64,000 nt of DNA from positions 62,001 through 126,000 of the forward strand of contig CAMVTO010000004.1 in assembly GCA_947170435.1 (NCBI GenBank), in the 5' to 3' direction. Below the pieces are notes generated by a model, which saw only the letters and a list, made by a program, of their open reading frames with translations, was not told where the DNA came from and searched no databases. Below, piece after piece: positions 9,261 to 20,885 of this stretch (positions are counted from its first letter, which is position 1; every line of letters begins with the position of its first letter). The translations under genes were made by a program, and so were the position numbers. The DNA is from an uncultured Clostridia bacterium (GTDB lineage: Bacteria; Bacillota; Clostridia; Oscillospirales; Oscillospiraceae).

Positions 9261-10175
9261 TCAGTGATTCATGTCGATCAGGTGATACTCCATGACCTGG
9301 TTCTTGCAGTCGAAGTCCTTGGCCTTGAGGTAGAACTCGGCGCAGTCGATGAGCGCCTTGGCGGGAGTCAGACCGACGATCTCGCTCTCGATGACGCGGG
9401 TGCCATAGCGCTCGGCCAGGGCCTTGATCATTTCATAGGTGACGTAGAGCGGGGTATCCTCAAAGTTGACCATGTTCATGGAGACCTGCGCGATGCCGCG
9501 GTCCTCGAGCATGAAGCCCATGGCCTTGCAGCTGCGGAAGCCGCCGGAGGAGCCGCGGATGACCTTGGCGATCTTCTTCGCGATCTCGACGTCGGAGGTG
9601 GCAAGGTTGCAGTTGAACGCGATCAGCGGCATACGTGCGCCGATGGCGGTGATGCCGGCGGTGGGGTGGATCTTGCGCTCGCCGTAGTCGGGCGCCCAAT
9701 CCGGCTCGAGCAGCTTTTCGGGCATGCCCTCGAACTCGCCCTTGCGGCAGGTGGCGAGGTTGCGGCGCTCCGGGCGGGTGGCGCTGTCCTCATACAGGAA
9801 GGAGGGAACCTTCAGCTCATCCCAGATGCGCTGGGCGACGCGCTTGGACATCTCGACGCACTCTTCCACGGTAACATCCATCTGCGGAACGAATGGAATG
9901 ACGTCGGTAGCGCCCATGCGCTTGTGCTCACCCTTGTGCTTGCGCATGTCGATGCGCTCGGTGGCGACCTTGGTCAGCTGGAACGAGACCTCCTCGATGG
10001 CCTCGGGAGAGCCGACGAGGGTGAAGACGCAGCGGTTGTGGTTGCCGTCGGTCTGCGCGTCAAACAGGGTGCAGCCGGGGACACTGTTTGCAGCCTCAAC
10101 GAGCGCGTTGTAGGTCGCCTCGTCCTTCTCCTTGCTGCAACTGAAATTGGGGATGCATTCTACGAGCTTTGCCAT
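9261..10175 (-). CDS. ftcD: Glutamate formimidoyltransferase
   Basis: 304 residues, full length for the stand-alone formiminotransferase. Starts MAKLVECIPNFS, contains QTDGNHNRCVFT and HKGEHKRMGATDV, which carries the catalytic histidine (His84 here), and ends without a cyclodeaminase domain. It transfers the formimino group of N-formimino-glutamate (the HutI product) to THF, releasing glutamate. First gene of the minus-strand operon with the cyclodeaminase and hutD; an AAGGAGGATT site precedes the ATG. It links the hut pathway on the plus strand to the folate enzymes further right. Confidence 0.93.
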   Translation of the reverse strand: MAKLVECIPNFSCSKEKDEATYNALVEAANSVPGCTLFDAQTDGNHNRCVFTLVGSPEAIEEVSFQLTKVATERIDMRKHKGEHKRMGATDVIPFVPQMDVTVEECVEMSKRVAQRIWDELKVPSFLYEDSATRPERRNLATCRKGEFEGMPEKLLEPDWAPDYGERKIHPTAGITAIGARMPLIAFNCNLATSDVEIAKKIAKVIRGSSGGFRSCKAMGFMLEDRGIAQVSMNMVNFEDTPLYVTYEMIKALAERYGTRVIESEIVGLTPAKALIDCAEFYLKAKDFDCKNQVMEYHLIDMNH

Positions 10176-10212
10176 GACGAAATCCTCCTTAAAAATTTAA
10201 TGGGATGAGCAT

Positions 10213-10242
10213 ATTATAGCCCCGGACGACAGGGTTCGTAAA
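10213..10242 (-). promoter_or_regulatory. Promoter of the ftcD-cyclodeaminase-hutD operon
   Basis: On the minus strand TTTACG (10242-10237) and TATAAT (10218-10213) with an 18-base spacer, about 38 bases before the ftcD start. Confidence 0.6.
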
Positions 10243-10327
10243 CATGTTCAATTTGATTTTTACGCAAATTCACTTTGTTTTTTTCGGCAGTCGCAGAAAA
10301 AAACAAAAAAAAGAAAGTGGAGAGCCC

Positions 10328-10356
10328 TTGCAATGAAGCGCTGAAATGCGTATAAT
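10328..10356 (+). promoter_or_regulatory. Promoter of yerC-like gene
   Basis: TTGCAA (10328-10333), 17 bases, TATAAT (10351-10356), 54 bases before the start at 10411. Together with the divergent ftcD promoter it accounts for the AT-rich 10176-10410 gap. Confidence 0.75.
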
Positions 10357-10410
10357 ATTTATGAATATGCGACAAAAAAGTGAAACCAAGTCTGTGCGGA
10401 GGTTGACGAT

Positions 10411-10713
10411 ATGTACGAGAGCAAAATGAAGTCGGAGGAGACCGATCGCCTGTTTGATGCCATCCTGTCTTTGAAGGATAAGGAAGAATGCTACCGCTTT
10501 TTTGATGATCTTTGCACCTATGGCGAGATTCTTGCGATGACGCAGCGCTTTCAGGTTGCCGATGAGCTGTACCAGGGGAGCACGTTTTCCAATATCTCCT
10601 CCAAGATCAGCGTTTCCTCGACTACGATTACCCGCGTCAACAAGTGCCTCAACTACGGAGCCAACGGCTACAGGACCGTGTTGGATCGCCAATACAACAA
10701 GGAAGAGAAGTAA
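10411..10713 (+). CDS. YerC/YecD family TrpR-related protein
   Basis: 100 residues of the TrpR superfamily, YerC branch: LCTYGEILAMTQRFQVADEL forms the first helices and STFSNISSKISVSSTTITRVNKCL the helix-turn-helix, followed by GYRTVLDR. YerC-type proteins are small DNA-binding proteins of largely unknown target. It is monocistronic between its own promoter and a terminator. Given the location it could regulate histidine or tRNA-synthetase genes, but nothing in the sequence shows which. GGAGGTTGACGAT precedes the ATG. Confidence 0.85.
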   Translation: MYESKMKSEETDRLFDAILSLKDKEECYRFFDDLCTYGEILAMTQRFQVADELYQGSTFSNISSKISVSSTTITRVNKCLNYGANGYRTVLDRQYNKEEK

Positions 10714-10726
10714 TATCGCGTCAAAG

Positions 10727-10758
10727 AAGAGCCGCTTCCCACGGGAAGCGGCTCTTTG
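10727..10758. terminator. Bidirectional terminator between yerC and hisS
   Basis: Stem 10727-10740 with 10743-10756, T run on the plus strand and A run on the other side. It serves the convergent yerC-like and hisS genes. Confidence 0.8.
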
Positions 10759-10767
10759 TTTATCACA

Positions 10768-12126
<1,359 letters not shown>

Positions 12127-12157
12127 TGAGAATCCCTCCAAAAGCTTGTTAAAACGT

Positions 12158-12186
12158 ATTTTACGCATTTGCCGCAAAAATGTCAA
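12158..12186 (-). promoter_or_regulatory. hisS promoter
   Basis: On the minus strand TTGACA (12186-12181), 17 bases, TAAAAT (12163-12158). The -10 box ends 31 bases before the hisS start codon. Confidence 0.85.
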
Positions 12187-12287
12187 GTAATACGTTACAT
12201 TAGCACAATAACGCAGTAAAGTATTAACACAAAACTGCGGTAATTGCATGAAATACAAAAAGTTTTTTAGGAACCGCAATTTTTTTG

Positions 12288-12316
12288 TTGAAATTAACGG
12301 GCAGTTGTGTTATAGT
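12288..12316 (+). promoter_or_regulatory. Promoter of the NhaC-type transporter gene
   Basis: TTGAAA (12288-12293), 17 bases, TATAGT (12311-12316). A leader of about 125 bases follows before the start at 12448; it contains a GC-rich stretch (12335-12375) but I recognise no riboswitch class in it. Confidence 0.75.
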
Positions 12317-12447
12317 ACCTTCATAAACGTTGGCGCGGGTCTCCGCGTCGGCGCTCCGCCGAAGCGGGGAGGTGTGTGAGAGCCGTTTGCCCAAACGGTT
12401 TTCCCGTGAGACGGAAAAGAAAAAATGGAGAGAGAGGTTATTTTTCT

Positions 12448-14004
12448 ATGGCTAGTGAAAAGAAAGTAAGACTCCCGAACGTATTTGAGGCGCTGCTGCC
12501 CATCATCGTGATGGCAGGCCTCATGATCTACGGCCTGGCCAAGGGCGAATACGTCGACGCCCATATGCCGTTGATCGTCGCGATGTGCGTCGCCTGCGCC
12601 ATCGGCGGGCTGTGCGGTCACAGCTTCTCCGACATGGTCGCCGGTATGCTCGAGCGTCTGTACAACACACTCGAAGCGCTGCTGATCCTCATGACGGTCG
12701 GTCTTCTGATTTCGTCCTTCATGATGTCCGGCACCATCCCCGCTCTGATCTATTACGGTCTGAACCTTTTGACCCCGAAGCTGTTCCTGCCGATCGGCTG
12801 CTGCCTGTGCGCGATCGTCGGTCTGGCGTGCGGCTCCTCCTGGACCGCCACCGCTACCATCGGTATCGCGATGCTCGGCGTCGGCGCCGGCCTCGGCATC
12901 AACCCGGCCATGACCGCCGGTATGATCATCTCCGGCGCGTATGTCGGCGATAAGTTCTCCCCGCTGTCCGACACCACCAACCTCGCCGCGGGCGTGTCCA
13001 ACACCGGTCTGTTCGACCACGTCAACGCGATGGTCTCCACCACCGGCCCGACCTTCCTGCTGGCGGTCATCCTCTACACGATCCTCGGCCTGAACGTCGA
13101 CGTTTCCAACTATGACCCCGAGCTCGCTCAGGGCATTCAGGCGGCGATGCAGCAGGTCTGCCACATCAACGTCGCGCTGCTCATCCCGATCGTGGTCATT
13201 ATCGTGGTCTGCATCCTGAAGGTGCCCGGCCTCATCGGTATCATGATCTCCGTTGCCACCGGCGTCATCTTCGCGCTGATCTTCCAGCGTGACATGGGCT
13301 ACGGCCTCAGCGACATCTTCGACATCCTGCACTATGGTCCCTGGCTCGAGGCCGAGGCCGGCGGCGCTGTCACCGAAGAAGCGGCGGAGCTGGTCAACCA
13401 GCTGCTTGCCAAGGGCGGCATGGACAACACCATGTGGACGATCAACCTCGTTATCCTGGCTGTCGCCTACGGCGGCGCGCTGGAGCGTGCGGGCTGCGTC
13501 GAGGCTCTGTTCGGCGGCCTGAAGCACAAGATCAAGACCGTTTGGCAGCTCGTTCTCGCCACCATGGTCACCTCCATCTTCTGCGATGCTGCGATGGGCG
13601 ACCAGTTCCTCGGCGTCAGCGTTCCCGCCCCGCTGTACATGGATAAGTACGACGAGATGGGCCTCGCGCGCAACATGCTCTCCCGTACCCTCGAAGACGC
13701 TGGTACGCTGTGGGCGGTTATGTTCCCCTGGACCGGCTGCGGCGCGTATCAGATGGGCGTTCTGGGCATCCACCCGTTCGTCTACTTCCCGTTTGCGTTC
13801 GTCAACCTGCTCAACCCGATCTACGCGTTCATCACCGCGTTCCTCGGCCGCAACATCTTCTGGGCTGACGGTTCTTACACCAACCTGTTTGGCAAGACCG
13901 TGAAGAAGGCTCCTGCCGCCGCTCCCGCTGAGGCGCACGAGTATGCCGTCAAGCAGCTCGAGGCCGCTCGCGCTGCCGGCAAGGCTCCCAAGCCCCAGGC
14001 TTGA
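12448..14004 (+). CDS. NhaC family Na+/H+ antiporter-like transporter
   Basis: 518 residues with about 12 membrane segments. Family signatures include VGLACGSSWTATATIG and GDKFSPLSDTTNLAAG. NhaC relatives include sodium/proton antiporters and also exchangers for arginine/ornithine, malate/lactate and other organic ions, so the cargo cannot be read from the sequence. Its place between ftcD/hisS and hutH makes histidine (or urocanate) uptake a reasonable guess, which is inference from context only. The start at 12448 follows AGAGAGGTT; an in-frame ATG at 12376 lacks such a site. The C-terminus is a 45-residue Ala/Pro-rich cytoplasmic tail. A stable hairpin follows the gene. Confidence 0.88.
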   Translation: MASEKKVRLPNVFEALLPIIVMAGLMIYGLAKGEYVDAHMPLIVAMCVACAIGGLCGHSFSDMVAGMLERLYNTLEALLILMTVGLLISSFMMSGTIPALIYYGLNLLTPKLFLPIGCCLCAIVGLACGSSWTATATIGIAMLGVGAGLGINPAMTAGMIISGAYVGDKFSPLSDTTNLAAGVSNTGLFDHVNAMVSTTGPTFLLAVILYTILGLNVDVSNYDPELAQGIQAAMQQVCHINVALLIPIVVIIVVCILKVPGLIGIMISVATGVIFALIFQRDMGYGLSDIFDILHYGPWLEAEAGGAVTEEAAELVNQLLAKGGMDNTMWTINLVILAVAYGGALERAGCVEALFGGLKHKIKTVWQLVLATMVTSIFCDAAMGDQFLGVSVPAPLYMDKYDEMGLARNMLSRTLEDAGTLWAVMFPWTGCGAYQMGVLGIHPFVYFPFAFVNLLNPIYAFITAFLGRNIFWADGSYTNLFGKTVKKAPAAAPAEAHEYAVKQLEAARAAGKAPKPQA

Positions 14005-14034
14005 TTTATCCGCTGGGATAGGGTAAGATACTAC

Positions 14035-14065
14035 ATAAGGCGAGGGGCTCGTCCCCTCGCCTTAT
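14035..14065 (+). terminator. Hairpin after the NhaC-type gene
   Basis: 13-bp perfect stem (14035-14047 with 14053-14065) with no T run afterwards. It ends 20 bases before the next start, so it may be a processing or stability hairpin rather than a full terminator. Confidence 0.5.
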
Positions 14066-14085
14066 CCATGAAAAGGAGAAACGCT

Positions 14086-14586
14086 ATGCGCCGTACCGTG
14101 CTGCCGTGGGAGTCTGTCCCCGGCCCCAAATATTCCGCCGTTGACACGCTCAAACGAAACAACCGCATCAAATACGGCGGCTGGTTCGTGGTCGCCGTGC
14201 TGTTTTTGGGCGGCATGATGACGCGGTGGAAGATCGCCCTCATTTTCGCCGTGCTCTACGCGCTGGCAATGCTGATGGAGAAATATGTCACGGTGACGGA
14301 GCGCGGGCTGGAGATCTACCACCAGATGCAGATCACCACGAACTATGAGCACTGGGATTGGAAGGACATCTATGCCGTGACCCATGAGCCGGACCCTGCC
14401 GGCAGCGGTCGCATGATTCTCTATTTCACCAAGGGCGACCGCACCAAGCGCAACTACTTCACCAACGAGGATACGAAGGAAATCCTCAAGCTGGCGAAGA
14501 AGCAAAACCCCGAGATCCGTATCTATAACGGCAAGGATACCCGCGACAAGGCGGAAGCGATCCGCAACCGGAACAAGAAGAAATAA
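14086..14586 (+). CDS. Two-helix membrane protein of unknown function
   Basis: 166 residues. I do not recognise a named family. Two adjacent membrane segments lie at about 30-65 (GGWFVVAVLFLGGMM and IALIFAVLYALAM), followed by a soluble domain of about 95 residues with alternating strands (VTVTERGLEIYHQMQITTNYEHWDWKDI) that looks like a bacterial PH-like (bPH) arrangement, and a lysine-rich tail. The ATG at 14086 follows AAAAGGAGAA; an ATG at 14068 overlaps that site and is rejected. It may be cotranscribed with the transporter across the 14035 hairpin. Confidence 0.65.
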   Translation: MRRTVLPWESVPGPKYSAVDTLKRNNRIKYGGWFVVAVLFLGGMMTRWKIALIFAVLYALAMLMEKYVTVTERGLEIYHQMQITTNYEHWDWKDIYAVTHEPDPAGSGRMILYFTKGDRTKRNYFTNEDTKEILKLAKKQNPEIRIYNGKDTRDKAEAIRNRNKKK

Positions 14587-14708
14587 GGCGCAAACGGCCG
14601 CTCTTTTCAGGGCGGTCGATTCTTTTGCTCGACTGCTTTAGCACGATACCACGGTATCACAATAATGATATAATGCACAAAAAAACTGAAATTTTCAGCA
14701 AAAAACTG

Positions 14709-14737
14709 TTGACATTACACAAAAGAAAGAATATGCT
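14709..14737 (+). promoter_or_regulatory. hutH promoter
   Basis: TTGACA (14709-14714), 17 bases, TATGCT (14732-14737). Transcription would begin near 14744, giving a leader of about 165 bases before hutH. Confidence 0.75.
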
Positions 14738-14743
14738 AGTTGC

Positions 14744-14907
14744 AGTTGAGAGGGAAAACCCTCCCGCTACAGGATGCGGCGTCCGCTCTGGGCAAGCGGA
14801 GGACCACAACCGCAGCCCGTACCTTTCTCACACGTCACAAGGGTCTTTTGCCTGTAGAGGCGCATTTTTTGCGCCTGGCAACGATTAAAAAAGTGAGGTA
14901 GAGAATT
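14744..14907 (+). ncRNA. Structured 5' leader of hutH, candidate riboswitch-like RNA
   Basis: Manual folding gives a hairpin at 14750-14763 (GAGGG/CCCTC, AAAA loop), then a closing stem P1 of 7 bp (14767-14773 with 14851-14857) around two arms: P2 (14775-14779 with 14810-14814, continued by 14783-14787 with 14795-14799) and P3 (14821-14826 with 14839-14844). The 3' strand of P1 overlaps a second hairpin (14848-14852 plus 14858-14864 with 14870-14876 plus 14877-14881), so the two compete. The P3 loop holds CTCAC (14827-14831), complementary to GTGAG in the hutH ribosome site (14893-14897). I do not recognise a known class. Confidence 0.5.
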
Positions 14908-16476
14908 ATGATCATGAATCCTTCCGCGATCAAGAAGATCGTGATGGACGGCCATAGCCTGACGCTGGAGAGCTTCGTGGCCGTCGCGCGCTTCGGCGCC
15001 AAGGTTGAGTTGGCGGACAGCGCCATCGAGGCGATGAAGAAGTCCCGCGCGCTGGCGGACAAGATCGCCGCCGAGGGCCGCGTCGCTTACGGCATCACCA
15101 CCGGTTTCGGCGAGTTCCAGAAGGTCGCCGTCCCCAAGGAGATGTCCAACCAGCTCTCCACCAACCTGATCCTGAGCCACTGCACGGCGGCCGGCGATCC
15201 CTACGCGCCCGAGATCTCCCGCGGCATGATGCTGCTGCGCGCCAACGCGCTGTGCGGCGGCGTGTCCGGCGTGCGTCCGCTGCTCGTCGAGATGCTCGTC
15301 GAGATGCTCAACAAGGGCGTCACCCCGATCATCCCCGAGAAGGGCTCCCTGGGCTCCTCCGGCGACCTCGCGCCTCTGGCGCACATGACGCTGCCGATGC
15401 TCGGCAAGGGCGAGGCGTGGTATGACGGCGTCCGCATGAGCGGCGCTGAGGCCATGGCGAAGGCCGGCATCAAGACGCTGGACACCCTCGTGAGCAAAGA
15501 GGGCCTCGGCATGACCAACGGCACCTGCGCCATGACCTCCGTCGGCGCGCTGGCGCTGTACGACACCATCTGCGCCGCCCAGCTCGGCGATGTGATCGCG
15601 TCCCTGAGCTTCGAGGGCCTGACCGCCCAGCGCTCTGCCTTCGATCCGCGCGTCCACGAGGTCCGCGGCCAGAAGGGCCAGATGCTCGTCGCCGCCAACA
15701 TGCGCAAGCTGCTCGATGGCTCCGAGATCATCGACAAGGCGCAGGGCGACCGCGTGCAGGACGCCTACGCGCTCCGCTGCGTACCGCAGCTGCACGGCGC
15801 CTGCCGTGACGCGCTCGAGTTCGTCAAGGAGAAGGTCGAGATCGAGCTCAACGCCGTCACCGATAACCCGCTGATGTTCCTCGACGACGAGGCGGTCATC
15901 TCCGGCGGCAACTTCCATGGCGAGCCCATGGCGCTGCCGTTCGACTTCCTCGGCATCGCCGCTTCCGAGCTGGCGGATTCCTCCGAGCGCCGCACCGAGC
16001 GCATGGTCAACGCCGCGCTCTCCAACGGCCTGACCCCGTTCCTGACCACGCAGGCCGGCGTCAACTCCGGCTTCATGATCGTGCAGTACGCCGCGGCGTC
16101 CATGGTCAGCGAGAACAAGGTCTACGCGCATCCCGCGTCCGTCGACTCCATCCCGTCCTCCGCGAACCAGGAGGATATCGTCTCCATGGGCACCACCGCC
16201 GCGCGCAAGGCCCGCATGATCCTCAAGAACACGCAGGACGTGCTGGCTGACGAGCTGATGACCGCCTGCCAGGCGATCGACATCCGCCGCCGCGTGGGTA
16301 CCCACGGCAACGGCATCACCCCGCTGCATCAGGCGATCTATGACCACGTCCGCGAGAAGGTCGCGTTCTACGAGATCGACCGCGAGATCTGGCCCGACAT
16401 CCGTGCCTGCGAAGAGATGATCCGTTCCGGCGAGCTGCTGGAGATCGTCAAGAAGTTCATCCCCGACTTCGAATAA
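14908..16476 (+). CDS. hutH: Histidine ammonia-lyase
   Basis: 522 residues, normal length. Converts histidine to urocanate and ammonia. The cofactor region reads GSLGSSGDLAPLAHM: the MIO-forming triad is Ser150-Ser151-Gly152 where the textbook motif is Ala-Ser-Gly. Other family landmarks are YGITTGFGEF, TDNPL and SANQEDIVSMG. The start follows GTGAGG at 14893-14898. It is preceded by a dedicated promoter and a structured leader and followed by a terminator, so it is monocistronic, apart from hutU-hutI. The Ser variant is likely active because only the central Ser and Gly are essential to the ring; that is inference. Confidence 0.96.
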   Translation: MIMNPSAIKKIVMDGHSLTLESFVAVARFGAKVELADSAIEAMKKSRALADKIAAEGRVAYGITTGFGEFQKVAVPKEMSNQLSTNLILSHCTAAGDPYAPEISRGMMLLRANALCGGVSGVRPLLVEMLVEMLNKGVTPIIPEKGSLGSSGDLAPLAHMTLPMLGKGEAWYDGVRMSGAEAMAKAGIKTLDTLVSKEGLGMTNGTCAMTSVGALALYDTICAAQLGDVIASLSFEGLTAQRSAFDPRVHEVRGQKGQMLVAANMRKLLDGSEIIDKAQGDRVQDAYALRCVPQLHGACRDALEFVKEKVEIELNAVTDNPLMFLDDEAVISGGNFHGEPMALPFDFLGIAASELADSSERRTERMVNAALSNGLTPFLTTQAGVNSGFMIVQYAAASMVSENKVYAHPASVDSIPSSANQEDIVSMGTTAARKARMILKNTQDVLADELMTACQAIDIRRRVGTHGNGITPLHQAIYDHVREKVAFYEIDREIWPDIRACEEMIRSGELLEIVKKFIPDFE

Positions 16477-16487
16477 GCGAATCATAT

Positions 16488-16523
16488 AAAAGGACCGCGA
16501 TCTTATGATCGCGGTCCTTTTTT
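16488..16523. terminator. Terminator between hutH and the LysR gene
   Basis: 15-bp stem (16488-16502 with 16507-16521) with TTAT loop and T run; A run on the other side lets it serve the convergent LysR gene too. Confidence 0.9.
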
Positions 16524-16527
16524 CGCC

Positions 16528-17406
16528 TTACGGCTGGAATTGAGTGAACAACTCCACGCTGCCGGAAAGATACCCGGTTTCGCTCCACGCCAGCACCGCG
16601 TAGGATTTCTCATTCAGCCCTTGAATCGGCTTGGCGTAAATGCCGGCGTGCGGGAGGGTCTCGACGATGCTCTCCGGCAGGAAGCTGACGCCGAGGCCGG
16701 ACTGCACCAGCTGCATCGGCATGGTGGTGTCATAGCACTGGTAAACCACGTTCGGCGTGAAGCCGCTGCGCTGACACTCCTTGAGCAGGATCTCCGTGTA
16801 GCCCCACAGGTCGTCGCTGCGCAGCAGACACATCGGCACGCCGCGCAGACGCTCCATCGGAATTGTGTCCAGCTCCGGCGCGGGATCGGTCGCCGCGGTC
16901 ACGATGAGCTTCAGTCGATCCTCACCCACGATCCGCTCCTGTAAGCCTATGGTCTCCTTGACGCCCGCGCGCAGGAACAGCACGTTCAGCTCGCCGCGGT
17001 TGAGATCGGCGACCAGATCCTGCGGCGAGCCGAGACGGATGTACAGCTCCACCTGCGGGTACGCCTCGTGGTAGGCATGCAGAAACGGCAGGGTGTAGGG
17101 GACGGTGGAGTGCAGCACGCCGATGCGCACCGAGCCGCGCACGCCCGCGCCCAGCGAGCGCACGTGCTCGGCGAGCTGATCGAGGTCGGAGATGAACGCC
17201 CGCCCTTGCTGATAGAGGCTCGTGCCCGCGTCGGTGAGCTGCATGCCCTTGTTGCCGCGGCGGAACAGTGCCACGCCCAGCTCCTGCTCCAGCAGCGCGA
17301 TCTGGCGTGAGATTGGCGGCTGCGCGACGTGCAGCTTCCGCGATGCTGCGGACACGCTCCGCTCCTCTGCGACCGCACAAAAGTACTCCAACTGACGGAT
17401 CGTCAT
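16528..17406 (-). CDS. LysR family transcriptional regulator, likely hut regulator
   Basis: 292 residues. N-terminal winged helix: MTIRQLEYFCAVAEERSVSAASRKLHVAQPPISRQIA and LEQELGVALFRR; then a LysR substrate-binding domain (VRIGVLHSTVPYTLPFL, LGVSFLPESIVETLP). It is divergent from hutU across 150 bases and lies between hutH and hutU, the classic layout for a LysR activator of the adjacent operon. The inducer is probably urocanate or histidine (inference). The start at 17406 is chosen for the GGAGGAAACGGTT site; in-frame ATGs at 17421 and 17532 would extend into the operator region. Confidence 0.88.
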   Translation of the reverse strand: MTIRQLEYFCAVAEERSVSAASRKLHVAQPPISRQIALLEQELGVALFRRGNKGMQLTDAGTSLYQQGRAFISDLDQLAEHVRSLGAGVRGSVRIGVLHSTVPYTLPFLHAYHEAYPQVELYIRLGSPQDLVADLNRGELNVLFLRAGVKETIGLQERIVGEDRLKLIVTAATDPAPELDTIPMERLRGVPMCLLRSDDLWGYTEILLKECQRSGFTPNVVYQCYDTTMPMQLVQSGLGVSFLPESIVETLPHAGIYAKPIQGLNEKSYAVLAWSETGYLSGSVELFTQFQP

Positions 17407-17433
17407 AACCGTTTCCTCCATATACAAAGATAG

Positions 17434-17487
17434 TATAGCAAATATATCAACGAAATATTTTTCATTATAGCGAATTTGCTGTATAAT
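17434..17487 (+). promoter_or_regulatory. hutU control region: paired TATAGC(A/G)AAT sites and -10 box
   Basis: TATAGCAAAT (17434-17443) and TATAGCGAAT (17466-17475) repeat with a 32-base offset, three helical turns. The second is part of a near-palindrome that ends in TATAAT (17482-17487). There is no good -35 box, as expected for LysR-activated promoters. The first site also overlaps the likely LysR gene promoter (TATACT on the minus strand, 17437-17432), allowing autorepression. Confidence 0.55.
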
Positions 17488-17558
17488 ACAAGTCAGAAAT
17501 GAGGAAACGCTTAAATTTTGGCGTTTTCCCACAAAATGATTGAAAGTGAGGACGCATC

Positions 17559-19580
<2,022 letters not shown>

Positions 19581-19600
19581 ACCGCAAATAAACACCTGAA

Positions 19601-19624
19601 GGGAGAGGGCGCACGCCCTCTCCC
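19601..19624 (+). other. Intercistronic hairpin between hutU and hutI
   Basis: GGGAGAGGGC (19601-19610) pairs with 19615-19624 over a GCAC loop. No T run follows and it ends next to the hutI ribosome site, so it probably affects mRNA stability or relative expression, not termination. Confidence 0.55.
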
Positions 19625-19642
19625 TCGAAAGGATAAAGACGC

Positions 19643-20866
19643 ATGAAAAAAGTATTGATCCAAAACATCGGGATGCTGGCGACGCCCAAGGGTACGTCCG
19701 CCCACCGCGGCGAGGAGCAGGGCAAGATTGAAATGCTCAAGGACGCGTGGGTGCTGATCGAGGACGGCGTCATCGCCAAGGTTGGCACCGGCAAGCCGGA
19801 CGCCGCGGGCGCGGAGGTCATCGACGCGGGCGGCAATCTGGTCACGCCGGGTCTGGTGGACGCGCACACGCACCTCATCTTCGGCGGCTGGCGGCAGAAT
19901 GAGCTGGGGCTCAAGCTCCACGGCGCGAGCTATCTGGACATCCAGAACGCCGGCGGCGGCATCCAGTCCACCACCAACGCCACCCGTACCGCCACCGAGG
20001 AGGAGCTTGCGGCGAAAGCGGAGGACGCGCTGAACGAAATGCTGCGCTTCGGCACCACCACCTGCGAAGCCAAGAGCGGCTACGGTCTCGCGACCGAGCA
20101 TGAGCTCAAGGAGCTGCGCGTGATCCGCGACCTGAACGAGCGCCATCCCATTGATCTTGTCGCCACCTTCATGGGTGCGCATCTGGTGCCCGCGGAGTAC
20201 AAGCAGAATCGCGATGAGTACGTTCGCCTCGTGTGCGAGGAGATGATGCCGCTCGTCAAGGAGCAGGGCATCGCGAAGTTCTGCGACGTGTTCTGCGAAG
20301 CGGACACTTTCACCGCGGAGGAATCCCGCCGCATTCTGGAAGCCGGTCTCAAGTATGGCCTGCGCCCGAAGATCCACGCTGATGAGATTGAAGCCATTGG
20401 CGGCAGCGTCCTCGCCGGCGAGATCGGCGCGATCTCCGCGGAGCACCTGATCGTCTGCCCGCCGGAGGGCATCGCGAGCATGGCAAAGGGCGGCGTCATC
20501 GCCTGCCTGCTGCCGGCTACCAGCTTCAACCTCGGCGCGGTGTTCGCTCCCGCGCGCGACATGGTCAAAGCGGGCGTTCCCGTTGCCATGGCGACGGACT
20601 TCAACCCCGGCTCCTGCCCGTGCCTCAACATGCAGTTCGTCATCAACCTCGGCTGCCTCAAGTACAAGCTGACGCCCGAGGAGGTGCTCACCGCAGTCAC
20701 GCTCAACGGCGCCGCCGCCATCGACATGGCGGACAAGGTGGGTTCCGTGGAAGCCGGCAAGCAGGGCGACCTCGTGATCTGGAACGCGCCGGATCTGGAC
20801 TATATTTGCTACCGCGTGGGCAGCAATCTTGTGAAAACGGTCGTGAAAAAGGGCGTCGTGGTGTAA
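19643..20866 (+). CDS. hutI: Imidazolonepropionase
   Basis: 407 residues of the amidohydrolase superfamily. The metal-binding motif VDAHTHLIFGG is at about 73-83; GAHLVPAEYKQNRDEYV, KIHADEIEAIGG and ATDFNPGSCPCLN are family landmarks carrying the further His and Asp ligands. It hydrolyses imidazolonepropionate to N-formimino-glutamate, which then goes to FtcD. GAAAGGATAAAGACGC precedes the ATG. Second gene after hutU; the next regulator starts 20 bases after its stop. Confidence 0.96.
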   Translation: MKKVLIQNIGMLATPKGTSAHRGEEQGKIEMLKDAWVLIEDGVIAKVGTGKPDAAGAEVIDAGGNLVTPGLVDAHTHLIFGGWRQNELGLKLHGASYLDIQNAGGGIQSTTNATRTATEEELAAKAEDALNEMLRFGTTTCEAKSGYGLATEHELKELRVIRDLNERHPIDLVATFMGAHLVPAEYKQNRDEYVRLVCEEMMPLVKEQGIAKFCDVFCEADTFTAEESRRILEAGLKYGLRPKIHADEIEAIGGSVLAGEIGAISAEHLIVCPPEGIASMAKGGVIACLLPATSFNLGAVFAPARDMVKAGVPVAMATDFNPGSCPCLNMQFVINLGCLKYKLTPEEVLTAVTLNGAAAIDMADKVGSVEAGKQGDLVIWNAPDLDYICYRVGSNLVKTVVKKGVVV

Positions 20867-20885
20867 TCCCGGAAAGGCATACCCC

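Noticed and set aside
12127..12290. T-box leader for hisS
   Set aside because: The hisS promoter lies only 31 bases from the start codon, so no T-box can fit. The same holds for proS at 41105-41145.
14732..14760. HutP-type UAG triplet array in the hutH leader
   Set aside because: Only one UAG is present; the regular four-base-spaced triplets needed for HutP are missing.
14858..14881. Intrinsic terminator in the hutH leader
   Set aside because: The hairpin is strong but its T run is in the loop and A-rich sequence follows, so I treat it as part of the leader structure.
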